In this document: piece by piece, positions 34,257-45,252 of the stretch
Numbering within the stretch: the stretch's first letter is position 1
How the letters are laid out: every line of letters starts with the position of its first letter
NCBI RefSeq assembly: GCF_030272615.1
Contig: NC_081414.1
Location: 826,302,896-826,366,895, forward strand
From: Cryptomeria japonica
Taxonomy: Eukaryota > Streptophyta > Pinopsida > Cupressales > Cupressaceae
Reading direction: 5' to 3'
Length of the DNA stretch: 64,000 nucleotides
The notes under the pieces: model-generated
Seen by the model: only the letters and a program-made list of their open reading frames with translations
What the model was told of the DNA's origin: nothing
Database searches by the model: none
Translations under genes and position numbers: made by a program

Positions 34257-35655
34257 ATGAATGACAAAGGATTAGTTCTGGAATTCAAAGGTGGAATTTG
34301 CAATATAATTGGGAAGAGTGGTGAAGTTATTGCGACCGGTAAGCAGACCAGAGGTAACCTATTTTAGTTGAATGCCAAGATAAGTTGGTGTCTAATGGCT
34401 AAGTTTGATGGCAGTTGGATATGACATAGGAGACTTTGTCATATGAACTTTGACAATATTGTTAAAGCCAGTAAGATCAAGGCGGTAAGAGGATTACTTT
34501 TGCTGAACAAACCTGAGAATTCTTTGTGCAGAGAATGTCAACTTGGGAAGATCTCTTCCTTAACTTTTAAAGGTAAGTCTTTCTCAGCAGAAAATTTACA
34601 TGATCTTGTGCATATTGATTTGTGTGGTCTTATGAAAACTAGAAGTATGAAAACTAGAAGTATTCAGGGAGATAGGTATTTTATGATTCCTACTGATGAC
34701 TGCTCAAGAACGATGTGGGTCACATTCTTGAAAGACAAGTCTAAAGCATTTGGAAAATTCAAAGCTTTCAGAGCAATAGTAGAGAAAGAAAGTGGTAAAA
34801 AGGTAAAATGTCTGAGAACTGATCAAGGAGGAGAATTCACTTCTGATGAATTCAATAAGTGTTGAGAAGATAACGGTATCAAGAGACAGTTGTCTGCCCC
34901 AAGGAAACCACAATAGAATGGCATAGAAAAAAGAAATAACAAGACTGTAGCTAAAGCGGCTAGAATAATGTTGATCCAAGGAAAGGTTGCTCACACTTTT
35001 TGGAGAGAAGTGGTGAGCACTGCAATCTATACTATGAACCGGGTACTTATCAAGAAAGGTAAAGATAAAACCCCTTATGAGTATTGGACCAGGAAAACTC
35101 CCACTGTGAGTTACTTTAAAGTGTTTGGTAGTAAGTTCTATATCAAGAGAGGTGAACATTTGAGAAAATTTGATGCAAAATGTGATGAAGGAATATTTCG
35201 GGGATATTCCACTAAGAGAAATGCTCTCAAGTGCTACAACAATAGAACTCAAAAAATTGTTGAAAGTATCAACTTCAAGGTTGATGAATCTCTTGAGGAA
35301 CCTAAGGAAACAAGCAGCGAAGAAGTGGAAGATGAACTGAATATAGCCTTCTGGGAACCAGTTAAGAAAGAAACTTGTAAAGATCTCAGTGTTCCTGTAC
35401 CGATAGAAGTTGCAGTGAGAGAAGAAGAAGTAAAGGATAAGAAGAAAAGATAGCACACCATGCTAGAATCATTCCTAGATATGTGAAGCTGCATCATGAT
35501 CCGAAGCAAATCATAGGAGATAAAGATGTAGGGATACTCACAAGAAGAAAAGTGAAAGAAAACTCTTGCATGATTTCTGAATTTGAACACAAAACTTCAA
35601 GAGAAGCTCTTACAGATGAAGACTGGATTAAAGCAATCGAAGAGGAGTTAGACCA
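34257..35655 (+). pseudogene. Copia-2 integrase and start of RT, cut by a solo LTR
   Basis: Zinc region (LCRECQLGKI), the first Asp in LVHIDLCGL, second Asp in LRTDQGGEF, Glu in NGIEKRN (one residue shorter than usual), then ARIMLIQGKVAHTFWREVVS. An in-frame 15-base tandem duplication (MKTRS twice) lies at 34,632-34,661. After a frame change near 35,455 the RT lead-in reads LTDEDWIKAIEEELD and stops at GACCA, the solo LTR target duplication. Confidence 0.88.
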
Positions 35656-37194
35656 TGTTGGCATTATGTGAATCACTATGAGGACATGATGACATTGTAC
35701 ATTGTCATTGATGTCAATATGTTGTAGATCAGAGAACTGGTATGAGGACATGATGACATTGTATGTTGTCATTGATGTCAATATACTGCAGATCAGAGAA
35801 TGGTATGTTACCAAGAACCGATATATGTGAGATTCGGTATAACATTGTGAACCGGTATATGTGCCAAAGTGAAGTGGCGTGTTTGTTCAAGGTGAACTGA
35901 CATGTTGTTATGGGAACTGGTACATGGAAGATTTGTATGACTACCGGTTGGTAGTCTCAACTTCAGGGTTTCTGGTTGAAGTGCTTCAAGCTTGTGTGAC
36001 TCAACTGGTGACTTTGTGTGATGAGTTAGTATTGTAACGCAGAACAGATCATGTTGCCACATCAGTCCTGTGCGCGTGAAGGATCTTGCATGAAGGACAT
36101 TGTTCCTATCTACCTCAAGAATGCGTGAAGTCTATAAACGGTGATAATGCATGATGGGTTATCAGCCACCATGAAAGTGGTGGAGAATGAATGATGGAGA
36201 ATGTCTTAAGATCGGTACAAGATGGTTGGATTTAATGTAATATGCTCAACGGTCAAGATTGAACCATTTGAAGTGCTTAACCTAAAAAGTTTACGGTTCA
36301 GGGTTTATGCTATCGACCTATCTGTTTCCTATAAGGTTGATGTTGTGTTTCTTTCTAAAGTTGTTGGCAAATTGTGTGTGTGTATCTAAGTGCAGAGATA
36401 CGTGATTCTCGCTGGACCTAATAAGAGGATTGATGCTTGCATAGTGTGTGTGTAGAAGGAAGGAACTAAAGTGGATCTCCATTGGAATTGAGTGTTGTTA
36501 CCAGATCATTTTAATACCTGTTGATCTCTAACCACCTCAACAGTTGGGAAATCCCTTAACTGGGTAGCTTTAACTAGCTTACTGTAAATCCTTTAACAGG
36601 GTGACTTAAATTCATTGAGTTCTTTAAATCCTCTAACAAGGTTTAACCCTTAACCAAGTATCTTTGCCATCCCTTAACCGGGTGATCCCTAGCAGGATCA
36701 GTTCCTAATAGAACCTATTCTATCAGTCTTTGACCAGATAAGGCTCCTAATAGAGCGAACCTCTAAAGAGTTCAAAATAGCTTGTGGGTATTCATCCCCA
36801 CCATGGCTATTCCCAGTTGGGTTTCCACGTGAAAAATCTGTAAGTCATGTGTGATGTTTTTCATGTGATGGTTTAAGTGATTTGTGTCTAAAGGTAAATC
36901 ATGTTGAACTAGTTGTTTATGTATGCTTGATGATAGATTACATGTTCATGTACTAGGGTGAAATGGAAATGAAGTATTAGATTATATGGAAAGATAAGTG
37001 TCAACCGGTTTATGCTTGTCTCAGCTATTCTGGGTTCTTTCACTTGTACTCTATTTAAGATCGGTGTTACTGTTTGTCTGCCAAAGCATAGTGTTTGTTG
37101 ACTAACCAGTTTTAGGAAAGTGTTTTTGCCTGTACTGATTCACCACCCCCTCTCAGTACTGGTTTGGTACTAACTTTTTATCATTGAGTTATCA
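35656..37194 (+). repeat. Solo LTR of a related Copia family inside Copia-2
   Basis: Starts TGTTGGCATTATGTG and ends GAGTTATCA, flanked by GACCA at 35,651-35,655 and 37,195-37,199. Removing it with one GACCA rejoins the RT reading ELDQIEKNGTWFLVPRPEHK. It shares many blocks with the Copia-2 LTRs (GACTACCGGTTGGTAG, TGTGATGAGTTAG, CCCTTAACCGGGTGATC). A 64-base tandem duplication lies near its start (35,678-35,741 and 35,742-35,805). No coding sequence. One LTR with a clean duplication means LTR-LTR recombination removed the rest. Confidence 0.93.
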
Positions 37195-37301
37195 GACCAG
37201 ATAGAAAAGAATGGGACATGGTTTTTGGTGCCTAGACCGGAACATAAAAATGTCATAGGTACCAAATGGGTCTTCAAGAATAAGCTAAATAAAGAAGTCA
37301 C
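37195..37301 (+). pseudogene. Copia-2 RT N-terminal segment between two insertions
   Basis: 107 bases reading QIEKNGTWFLVPRPEHKNV, then GTKWVFKNKLNKEV. It ends in GTCAC, the target duplication of the 6.3-kb insertion. It continues in frame at 43,612 with VVRNKARLVCKGYAQ. Confidence 0.92.
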
Positions 37302-38242
37302 TGTTGTCCTCAAAATCTGATTCCCTTTAACATCCTTAAAATAATATGATTGAACTCAGTACAGAATAGACCTCAAAGATAAGGAAATTCTCAAGACAAC
37401 ATATGACAAGGTTTGATTGAACCTTCTACACTTCAGACTTACTCAGAGCTCAGGTGGGTATACCTATGTGAATTAAATTCACACTTTCAAACATAAACCC
37501 ACAGCAAACCAGTCCAGGAAACAAATGGATATATTCACCTTGAAATTAACTGAAAACAAAAGAATGGAAATTATACTTAAATTCAGCATTTCGATCAACA
37601 AAACATGCAATAAACAACTTCAATCAATACCAGTGCCTTATCCAAGGTCACAGAGTCGTCTAAACTCAGATAATACTCCTCAAACAAAATATCTTTATAC
37701 ATCACATTGGCTTGGTTTCTATTAATCCTTGTATATGCTTGACACCTATAAGAATTTATGCAATCCAAATTAAACTATGATCATCAAGATTAAAAGTCTC
37801 TTCCAAAGAGTTTACTGGCATGAATGATCCATGCATCTTTAATTTCTCTCCTAAAGAGAAAAGCTAGCGAACACTTCTACTGAAAATTGCCTTACAATCC
37901 CATTCAAACAAAATAACCCTGGATTATTCAGAATGAAAACAGTAAAAAAATTGTAAACACACTTGAAGACGACACAAAGCTTCACTCAAAACCGATGATC
38001 TATATGTTGATATTAAGTTTAGAAAAATATTACAAGAAGTTTTTGAATATTCTCCATTAGACTTAGAAAAGCTCAGATAAATTTCTGCAGCATTTTCTTG
38101 CAATTCTTTGCAATCCTCTTTCCTCTAGTCCTCGTATCCATTTCTAACAACATGGATGCACAAAGCTTCGGACTTTTCGAGAAGATTTTGTTACAATCAT
38201 TTCTTTCAAAACAAAGAAGTTACAAGCCTTTCACAAAAATAG
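37302..38242 (-). other. Tail of the 6.3-kb insertion, downstream of its ORF
   Basis: About 0.94 kb, AT-rich, after the TAA stop. No ORF, no visible similarity to the other end of the insertion. Confidence 0.5.
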
Positions 38243-41200
38243 TTACAAGTTCTTTTCAACCTCTACAGCTTCTTCAACAGGCTGTTTGGTTGCAATCTCT
38301 TCTATCTTTTCAGGGACGCTCTCCAACCGTTCTGGATCATGGGTGGCATATTTTGTTGTCCACTCATCATACACATCTTCTATTGGCCATGAGAAATTAA
38401 TCACTCTATCCATAGCCTTGGTCAACTTTTTCCAAGAGTTTCTCATTTTGTTGACTTCTGAATTGAGAAAACCATAATGTGACTTAATTTTCTCTATCTC
38501 TTGTATTGTCAAAACAAAGAAAGAAGCATCATCTAGATCAATAATTCCCTTAATTCTTGCTGACAGCTTCACTTCTACCTCCTTAAGCCACATTTGTTTG
38601 TCCTTCAGTTGATCTGGGCTAGCAAAAACTCCTGGGAGCAACTCAAAAACTTCATCAACATATTCCTTTCTGCACAAATTAACTTTCCTATCAACATTAT
38701 CCACCCCTACCGCTAATTGTACTAAATCTTTAGTGATGTTAGAAGTGGATCTAATGATACGATTGGCCCTTGCTTCATCACAAGATACACACATAAACTC
38801 TAAATCTTGCTCCCTAGGCCTCCATTTGTCAAAAATAGATGTCAAAATGGCCTTGTCTCCCCTGAACTCATTCCATATATCCAAAATTTTACCTACATTG
38901 TTGTAGAGCAATGAGGCATTCATCGTATCTGCAAAACTGAAAATTGTAGCCCTTACTATCTCCTCATACTTCTTTGCATATAAGGCCTGAGCTTGTTTTA
39001 AAATTTCTAATTCTTGAGGAGTAATCTCAATCATATGAGAGCCGGAGGGTGCTGGAGATGGTGGAAATTCAATGATAGGGCTAGTAGGGGGAGGTCTTGG
39101 AGGAGAAGAGAAAATCATCAGTGTTGAAGCCTCACCTTGATGGTATTGTCCAATCAACTAGCTCTGTAGCTTATCAATGATGTTATCCTTACCTCTTACC
39201 TCCTCCTTAGCACTTTTATAGGCCTTCAAAATTGTTTCCAATTTGACTTGGAGGATCTCTTTCTCTTTGGCTTCCTTTTCTGCTACTGCAACACTAAATT
39301 TTGCAGTCTCTAGCACAGTACTAGCAGCTTCCACTACCCCTGTACTCTACACTCTTTTCACCATCATCCCACCAAGGTAACTTGACCCTGGGGTGTCTTT
39401 GCTTTTGTTACCCTCATTTCTCTTGAGAGACCACATGATGAGTGCAGCATTATCCTTACTGAAGGTAATTCCCTCCATGGGTTTGGTCTCCTTCCTCACT
39501 ACATCTAGTACCGGGGCATCTGCTATATCCCACTTGGGTAAAATAAGCACTCCAGCTTGTGCCACCATATTTCTCCCTTGCTCAGGGGTGATGGTTTTGA
39601 ACTCTTCCATCATCTCTTGCTTTATTTCCTCTTCTACCAGGGCTGGATCTTTATTAGGCTGCTCACCTTTTCTCTTTTCACATCTAGCATTACATTTATC
39701 TATGTTCTATTTCCATATAAACTGCATAAATGCTTCTGATGTGACAAAATTGTTGTCAGCTAAGAAGGCATTACTTGCCTTCTTTATCTTAGGATCCCAC
39801 TCCTGGCCTTTTAGTTCAGTGGTGGTAATGTCCATTTCAGCAGCAAGGGGTTCTTCTAGCATTCCTTCTTCCACTTCATCATAAGTGTAGGCAATTTCCC
39901 CTAGACTGCCTAACTGTAGGAGTTGCTCAGCTGCTGCTTGCTCATCTCCTATCTGGATAGGGGATTGGGATGGAGAATACAAAGGTGCATCCGATTGTAC
40001 TTCTTTCCCTACCCTTTGCTTCTTTGGGCTCTCTCGGATGTCAATGACATCTTGTATCTTCCTCTTTCCTTTAGAGGTAGAGGGCTCCCCTGTTGTACGC
40101 ATCAGCACATTGTAACTAGATTTCTTGTGTAGTGTATAATCACCAGGAGGGATTGCTTTGCTGGAAGCTGACCTACTTAGGATCATTCTCACCTTTTCAG
40201 GGTTGCTTTTGATTATAGCTTCCCTCTTCTCCTTTAGGGTCTGCATCACATCTTCAAAGAAAACAATTAAAAACTTTATTTTCTCTTGTAGAGGGAAAAA
40301 GCTAGACAATGGGTCATAGCTGGCATCAAACTGATGCACAAAATCCAAGGCTTTCTTATAAGCCACCCATTTCTCTTTCCTCAGCTCCTGCTCATCTATA
40401 TCAAACTCATTTCTGATGAGGTCTTCAAGAAACTGAAATTGATGGGGCCTACCTCTGCATGCTGCTTTCTTTCTAAACATGTCGTTGAAGAATTCTTTTG
40501 GATCAACACACCTAGACACTGCAGTGGACAAATGATAAGGCTTGAGAAGATCCTCAAAGCAATTCCAACCTCCCTTTGTTATTACAAACTGGTGGGCTAT
40601 GGTAGCTGCAGGGAAAATAGTCCCTTTACCCCTGCCTGTCAACTCTGCCTCTTGTACACCACCAATTTGTCTAAGGATCTCTGCAATTCCCACTTTGAGA
40701 GGGACCTGGTAAGGTAGCAAGAATGGGGTGCCTCTAAAACCAAACACTCTGAAGACTGTCGAGACTGGATACAAATAAATGTCACCCCAATTGTGAACAA
40801 TTTTTATGTTCTCTGCGAATTCTTTTGGTCTTATAAATTCCAAAAGAACCTTGGGGGTTCTTGGGTTCTCTGAGTAGAGGAGAGTCCTGATCTTGGATGC
40901 AAAGTATTTGTCAAACTTCAAGAAACTAGTATCCTCCCTATCCCATGACAACACAGTACTCCATAATTGTACTGGCATCTTTTCTCCTTCTTTCTCTTTG
41001 ACAATGTCCAGTCCACTAGCAAAGTAATCACCATCTTTGAAAAGAAATAGATGCATCAGGAGTGAGTACCATCCAAAAGGCCTATCCACCTTTCCATTCT
41101 TTTTTCCTTTTAAGCCTCCATGGATAGCATCAGCAATGAAAGAAGCATAATCAGATGTAATTGCAAGAGAAGGATTCAAAATCTGAGCAATCATTAACAG

Positions 41201-41902
41201 GTAGTGATTCGGCATATTTGCTTCAGCATCTTCATTTGCTTCATCATCTTCTCCCAAAACATGGAAAAGTTCCCAATACATTCCCTTAGCCCTAAGGGTG
41301 AACATACTCAATGAAAAGGGCTCTTCTGTGTTGGGTCCTACAACTGTCAACCCACCTATCTTCGCAAAAAATTCCTTGAGTGGCCCATTCCTGAGATGAT
41401 TTCTCTGTGCATTATAAATTTGAGCTAGTGATTTGAAATTTATGGGCTCTACAAAATTGGTGAACTCATTAAGCCCAAAAGCATTCCTGAATTCTTCAGC
41501 ATTAATCTCAATAAGGGTTTTTCCATTTATATCCCGAATGCTTCTTGTGATTAGATCATAGTTGAGTGCAATTTGGGTCAACAAATCTATGTCCATAAAT
41601 ACCCCTGGGACTACCAACTTCCCAACATCTAATTCCTAAATACTATTTTTCGGGGCCATAGAATTTCTCATTCCAAATCCAATCTTAAATAACCCCAACC
41701 CAGACAAGCCAACCTGTGGGTCTCTCAACCAGTTACCCCTATCATATAGTCCTTCTCCTATCTTTAAACGGGGAGCTCTAGGCACTAATTCTTTTGGCTT
41801 TGATGCCTTATTAGTTGACAACGTCAACTATTCAAGAAAACCATCACAGACACTTCTTTCTGAATAATTGACTTTGCCAGAAAATTCTCTTTTAGGAGCC
41901 AT
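38243..41902 (-). pseudogene. 1,220-codon ORF of unknown function, interrupted only by five TAG codons
   Basis: ATG at 41,902 (MAPKREFSGKVNYSERSVCD) to TAA at 38,243, one frame with no frameshift. Internal stops, all TAG: 41,828, 41,636, 39,707, 39,347 and 39,158 (lower coordinate of each codon). The longest open part is 636 codons (41,617-39,707). Visible: an N-terminal helical region (LTQIALNYDLITRSI, FRNAFGLNEF), MPNHYLLMIAQILNPSLAI then ASFIADAIHGGLKGK, a basic Ser-rich middle (KGKRKIQDVIDIRESPKKQR), an acidic stretch, and C-terminal Glu/Lys-rich helices. No signal peptide or membrane segment stands out. It loosely resembles the ORF downstream of pol in the Athila-like element (57,100-59,541) and the broad group of plant transposon-associated proteins between or beside gag and env positions. 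Function not known; I do not assign one. Confidence 0.8.
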
Positions 41903-43606
41903 TTAAAAAATGTAAGAAATGAATACTGCTCCTAAATACTTCTGTGACGAATCAATATCTTATCTGAAACACACCACACAGGAATTGCTTCACAAGAGTA
42001 CAAGAAAACCTATTCTTAACTTGAAGGAATTTTCTCTGCAACTGAACTGACTTGCTATATACCTAAAGAAAATAGCTCTACATCTGCTCCTCTACAAAAA
42101 TTCTTTAAAATATATCTTCACCCGGTTGATGGGAAATCATATATTGTACTCAGGGTCTTCTACAACATTGATTCCGCATGCTTCGGTCATTCCTTCAAAA
42201 TTGAATTCATAGGAGAATTCGTATTTTTTGCTCCAATGGGTCACAACGTTCTTGCAAGTCTTTCTTTTTGCTCTTTTGCAACTTCGCGAAGCATAAATAT
42301 CGGGCAGCTTGGTCTTGTGAAATAGTGTCGACCATCTGATCAAAAGAAACTTGATCGACTGTTATACTAACTAACAGCTTTGGCTCTGCGCTGGGTCCCA
42401 CTTCTCTATTGGCTACATGCTACCACATGGCACTCAACCACTGGCCTTGAAATACCTTTCGCATTTGACTCAACGCTAGCCGTGTATCTTTCTCTTATAC
42501 CGCCGGTTCCACCTTGGCAGGCCCACAGCTTTCTTCTAAGACCACGTGCCCCTGGACACGTTGCCATCCATCACAACACATGGATGGTTCTCGTTCACTC
42601 TCGCTATTTCATAGGGTATAAAGCACGAGCATCTTACCCTTGTGAAATAATGTCGTCCCTCATATCATTTTTTAGTTGATCGGTTTCAACCATCTGAATA
42701 GGCTCCGGGAGGGGTGGGCCCTTTGACTCACTTTGAACACTTGGCGTCCAGTCACCTTCAAAGTTGACACGTCGCTTTTCCATGACACATGGATAGTTCT
42801 CGTTCACTCTTGCTATTTCGCAGGGTATAAAGCACGAGCATCTTGCCCTTGTGAAATAGCGCCATCCATCAGATCATTTTTTAGTTGATCGGCTTTTAAC
42901 CATCTGAATAGACTTTATGAGGGGTGGGCCCTCTGACTCAACTTCGAACACCTGGTGTCCAGTCACCTTCAGAGTTGACACGTTGTTTTTTCATTTGCTG
43001 AGAGAAAGCACTAGGCTCCAATTAATTCTTGACACTTGTATTCGCCAGGTCATCTCCTAACTTGCGACCTGACTCACCTCTGGGGCCCGCCTTTTAACTT
43101 TTAATCCCGACCTGCTGACTGTTGTGACTTATGCCGCGTGCCGCCATTTTACTTGCTCTCATCAACCAGCTAGACCGCCTAGGTGGCATGCCATGTCATT
43201 TTTGCAACTTTGCTGGTTTTAAACTATGCACAACTTCGCCTAGTGAAATAGCAAAAGTCGTAGATCCATCCGCGAGATGCGCACTAGTTACTGGGCCCGA
43301 CAACTTTAGGAGGAATACACATAAGGCATAAATTTTTTGTGATTAATTAACATGACCACCTAGGCAAAAACAAGGGGGGGACACTTCCTATGATCCCATG
43401 AACCATTACTTAAGTGGATAAAGTAACGAAAGAATAGAAACCAGAGGGTTTTAAACAAACATTAGGCGATTTAAAATCAAAAACCCTAAAGCCTCAAGAC
43501 CCTACATAGAAGCTGAAGCAATTGAAAAATGTGCCTTACTCAAAATTTCAAAAAAACCATAGCTAATTATGATAAAAGAAAAACCCATTTTTAATCAGTG
43601 ATAACA
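41903..43606 (-). other. 1.7-kb lead region of the 6.3-kb insertion
   Basis: No ORF with support. It contains a 209-base tandem duplication (42,572-42,989) and two degenerate relatives of its core at 42,270-42,370 and about 43,220-43,290. A G-run lies at 43,372-43,380 (+ strand). Confidence 0.5.
42572..42989. repeat. 209-bp tandem duplication in the 6.3-kb insertion
   Basis: Two adjacent copies starting ACACATGGAT(G/A)GTTCTCGTTCACTC; the GTTCTCG word is at 42,587 and 42,796, a 209-base step. Similar over the full unit (GTATAAAGCACGAGCATCTT, TTTTTTAGTTGATCGG, GGGGTGGGCCC). Repeat copies in the lead region of an element may carry regulatory sites; not tested. Confidence 0.85.
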
Positions 43607-44974
43607 GTCACAGTTGTAAGAAACAAGGCTAGGCTTGTATGCAAGGGATACGCTCAGGAGGAGGGAGAAGACTATGGAGAAACCTTTTCTCTTGTGGATA
43701 GACTAGAAGGTGTTTGAATGCTACTTGCATTTGCATCATTTAAGGGATTTAAGGTTTATCAGATGGATATGAAGTATTCTTTTCTAAATGGAATCCTAGA
43801 AGAGGAAGTGTATATAGAGGAACCAGAAGGGTTTGCTCTATTAGAAGATAGTGACATGGTGTGTAGGTTATGCAAATCCCTGTATGGACTGAAACATGCA
43901 CCTAGGGCATGGTATGAAAGACTACACTCTCATCTTGTGAAGATTGGATTTCAGAGAACAAGTGAAGATAGCAACATCTACTTGAAATCAGAAGGTGATC
44001 AGATTATGATTTGTGAAGTGTTTGTGGATGACATAATCTTTGGAGGAGATGATAAAATGAGTCATGCGTTTGCAGAACAAATGAAGAAAGAGTTTGAGAT
44101 GTCTTTGATAGGAGAAATAAATTTCTTTATTGGTTTACAAATTCAACAAATGAAAGAGGGTATTTTTATTACCCAGTCCAAGTATGTCAAAGAGGTATTG
44201 AAGACTTTTGGCATGGAGGAAAGCAAACCAGTTGGTACACCGATGGTGAGTGGTTGTAAACTGATCAAGGAAGATGATTCAACACCGGTGAATGAAAAAG
44301 AGTATCGATCAATGATCAGTAAGCTGCACTATGTGGTGCATAGCAAACTAGATATTGCTCATGCAATAGGCATAGTAGCTCATTTTCAGAAATGTTCAAA
44401 AGAAACTCACTTGGTAGTGGTGAAAAGGATTCTTAGATATCTGAAAGGAATAGTTTATTATGGATTGTGGTATCCATATAATGGTGACTATAATCTCAAG
44501 GTATATACTGATGCCGATTGGGCAGGTAATGTGGATGACTAAAAGAGCACAACTAGTGGAGCATTCTTTCTCAGAGGAAGATTAGTATCATGGACAAGTA
44601 AGAAGCAGAGCTATATTTCCCAATCTATAGCTGAAGCAAAATATGTGGTAGCATTTATGAACTGCACTCAAGCAATTTGGATGAAGCATGTATTGGAAGG
44701 TTTCAAAGTACCTGTATCTGAACCGGTGAATATATTTTGTGATAACACAAGTGCAATAAATATTTCCAAGAATCTGGTATTCCATACTATAACTAAGCAC
44801 ATTGAACTTAAATATCACTTTTTGAGGGAAAAAGTTTAGAATAAGGAGGTTGTACTACAACATGTTTCCAGTAAGGAGCAGCTAGCAGATATATTCGCTT
44901 AGCCCTTATTGAAGACTACATTTACCTATTTGAGAGGTGAATTAGGGGTTTTGCCCCATCATGAAGTCAACTAA
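43607..44974 (+). pseudogene. Copia-2 RT and RNase H, C-terminal part
   Basis: RT resumes after the insertion: NKARLVCKGYAQEEGEDYGE, YQMDMKYSFLNGILEEEVYI, YGLKHAPRAWYERLHSHLVK and the catalytic FVDD at 44,021-44,032. RNase H shows TDADWAGNVDD, WTSKKQSYISQSIAEAKYV, CDNTSAINISKN and HIELKYHFLRE. Few lesions: a stop at 43,714, a TAA at 44,540 in place of the residue before KSTTSG, TAG at 44,837 and 44,900. The 274-codon open run at 43,718 is among the best preserved RT segments here. Confidence 0.92.
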
Positions 44975-45240
44975 AGTTGTGTGCTCTACATCAGTCAAGT
45001 ACTACAATGACAAATCTTTCAGGATTGATGTGTTGAAGGATGCTACTCCTTAGGGGGAGCAACATAGTAGATTTTAGAAGCTTGTGCCTCCACTTTGGAA
45101 TTGTTGTCAAGGGGGGGAAGACATCTGATGTATCGGAAGAAGATATCTGATGTATAGGGGAGAAGATATATGATGATGAAGATACACTGGTCTTTGATGT
45201 CTATAGTTCCAATGCTACATTAAGTATTGCCTTCAATGCC
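44975..45240 (+). other. Copia-2 3' non-coding region
   Basis: Contains a purine block (TTAGGGGGAGC, about 45,052-45,062) that looks like a spare polypurine tract, and repeats of the word ATCTGATGTAT. Confidence 0.55.
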
Positions 45241-45252
45241 AAAGGGAGAGAT
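45241..45252 (+). other. Polypurine tract of Copia-2
   Basis: AAAGGGAGAGAT directly before the TG start of the 3' LTR. Confidence 0.8.

Larger units (their letters stand above)
37302..43606 (-). mobile_element. 6,305-bp insertion with 5-bp target duplication and one long ORF; class unknown
   Basis: Exact limits: GTCAC at 37,297-37,301 and 43,607-43,611. Deleting the insert plus one GTCAC restores the Copia-2 RT frame. The ends are TGTTGTCCTC... and ...GTGATAACA on +, i.e. TG...CA with a 7-base imperfect inverted match (TGTTGTC/TGTTATC). I compared about 1 kb at each end and found no long direct repeat. The only long frame is minus strand, 41,902-38,243. No gag, RT, integrase or transposase motif. 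TG...CA plus 5-bp duplication suggests an LTR integrase product, so a very large solo LTR is one explanation; an unclassified element is another. Confidence 0.88.

Noticed and set aside
34704-35456. 250-codon minus-strand ORF
   Set aside because: Antisense of Copia-2 integrase; Phe/Ser-rich composition typical of a shadow frame.
38243-41902. Programmed amber readthrough or altered genetic code
   Set aside because: Plant nuclear DNA, and CAG>TAG decay explains five TAG codons without recoding. Kept only as a testable alternative.
37302-43606. Classical DNA transposon
   Set aside because: Only a 7-base imperfect inverted match at the ends and no transposase; 5-bp duplication with TG...CA fits LTR integrase better.
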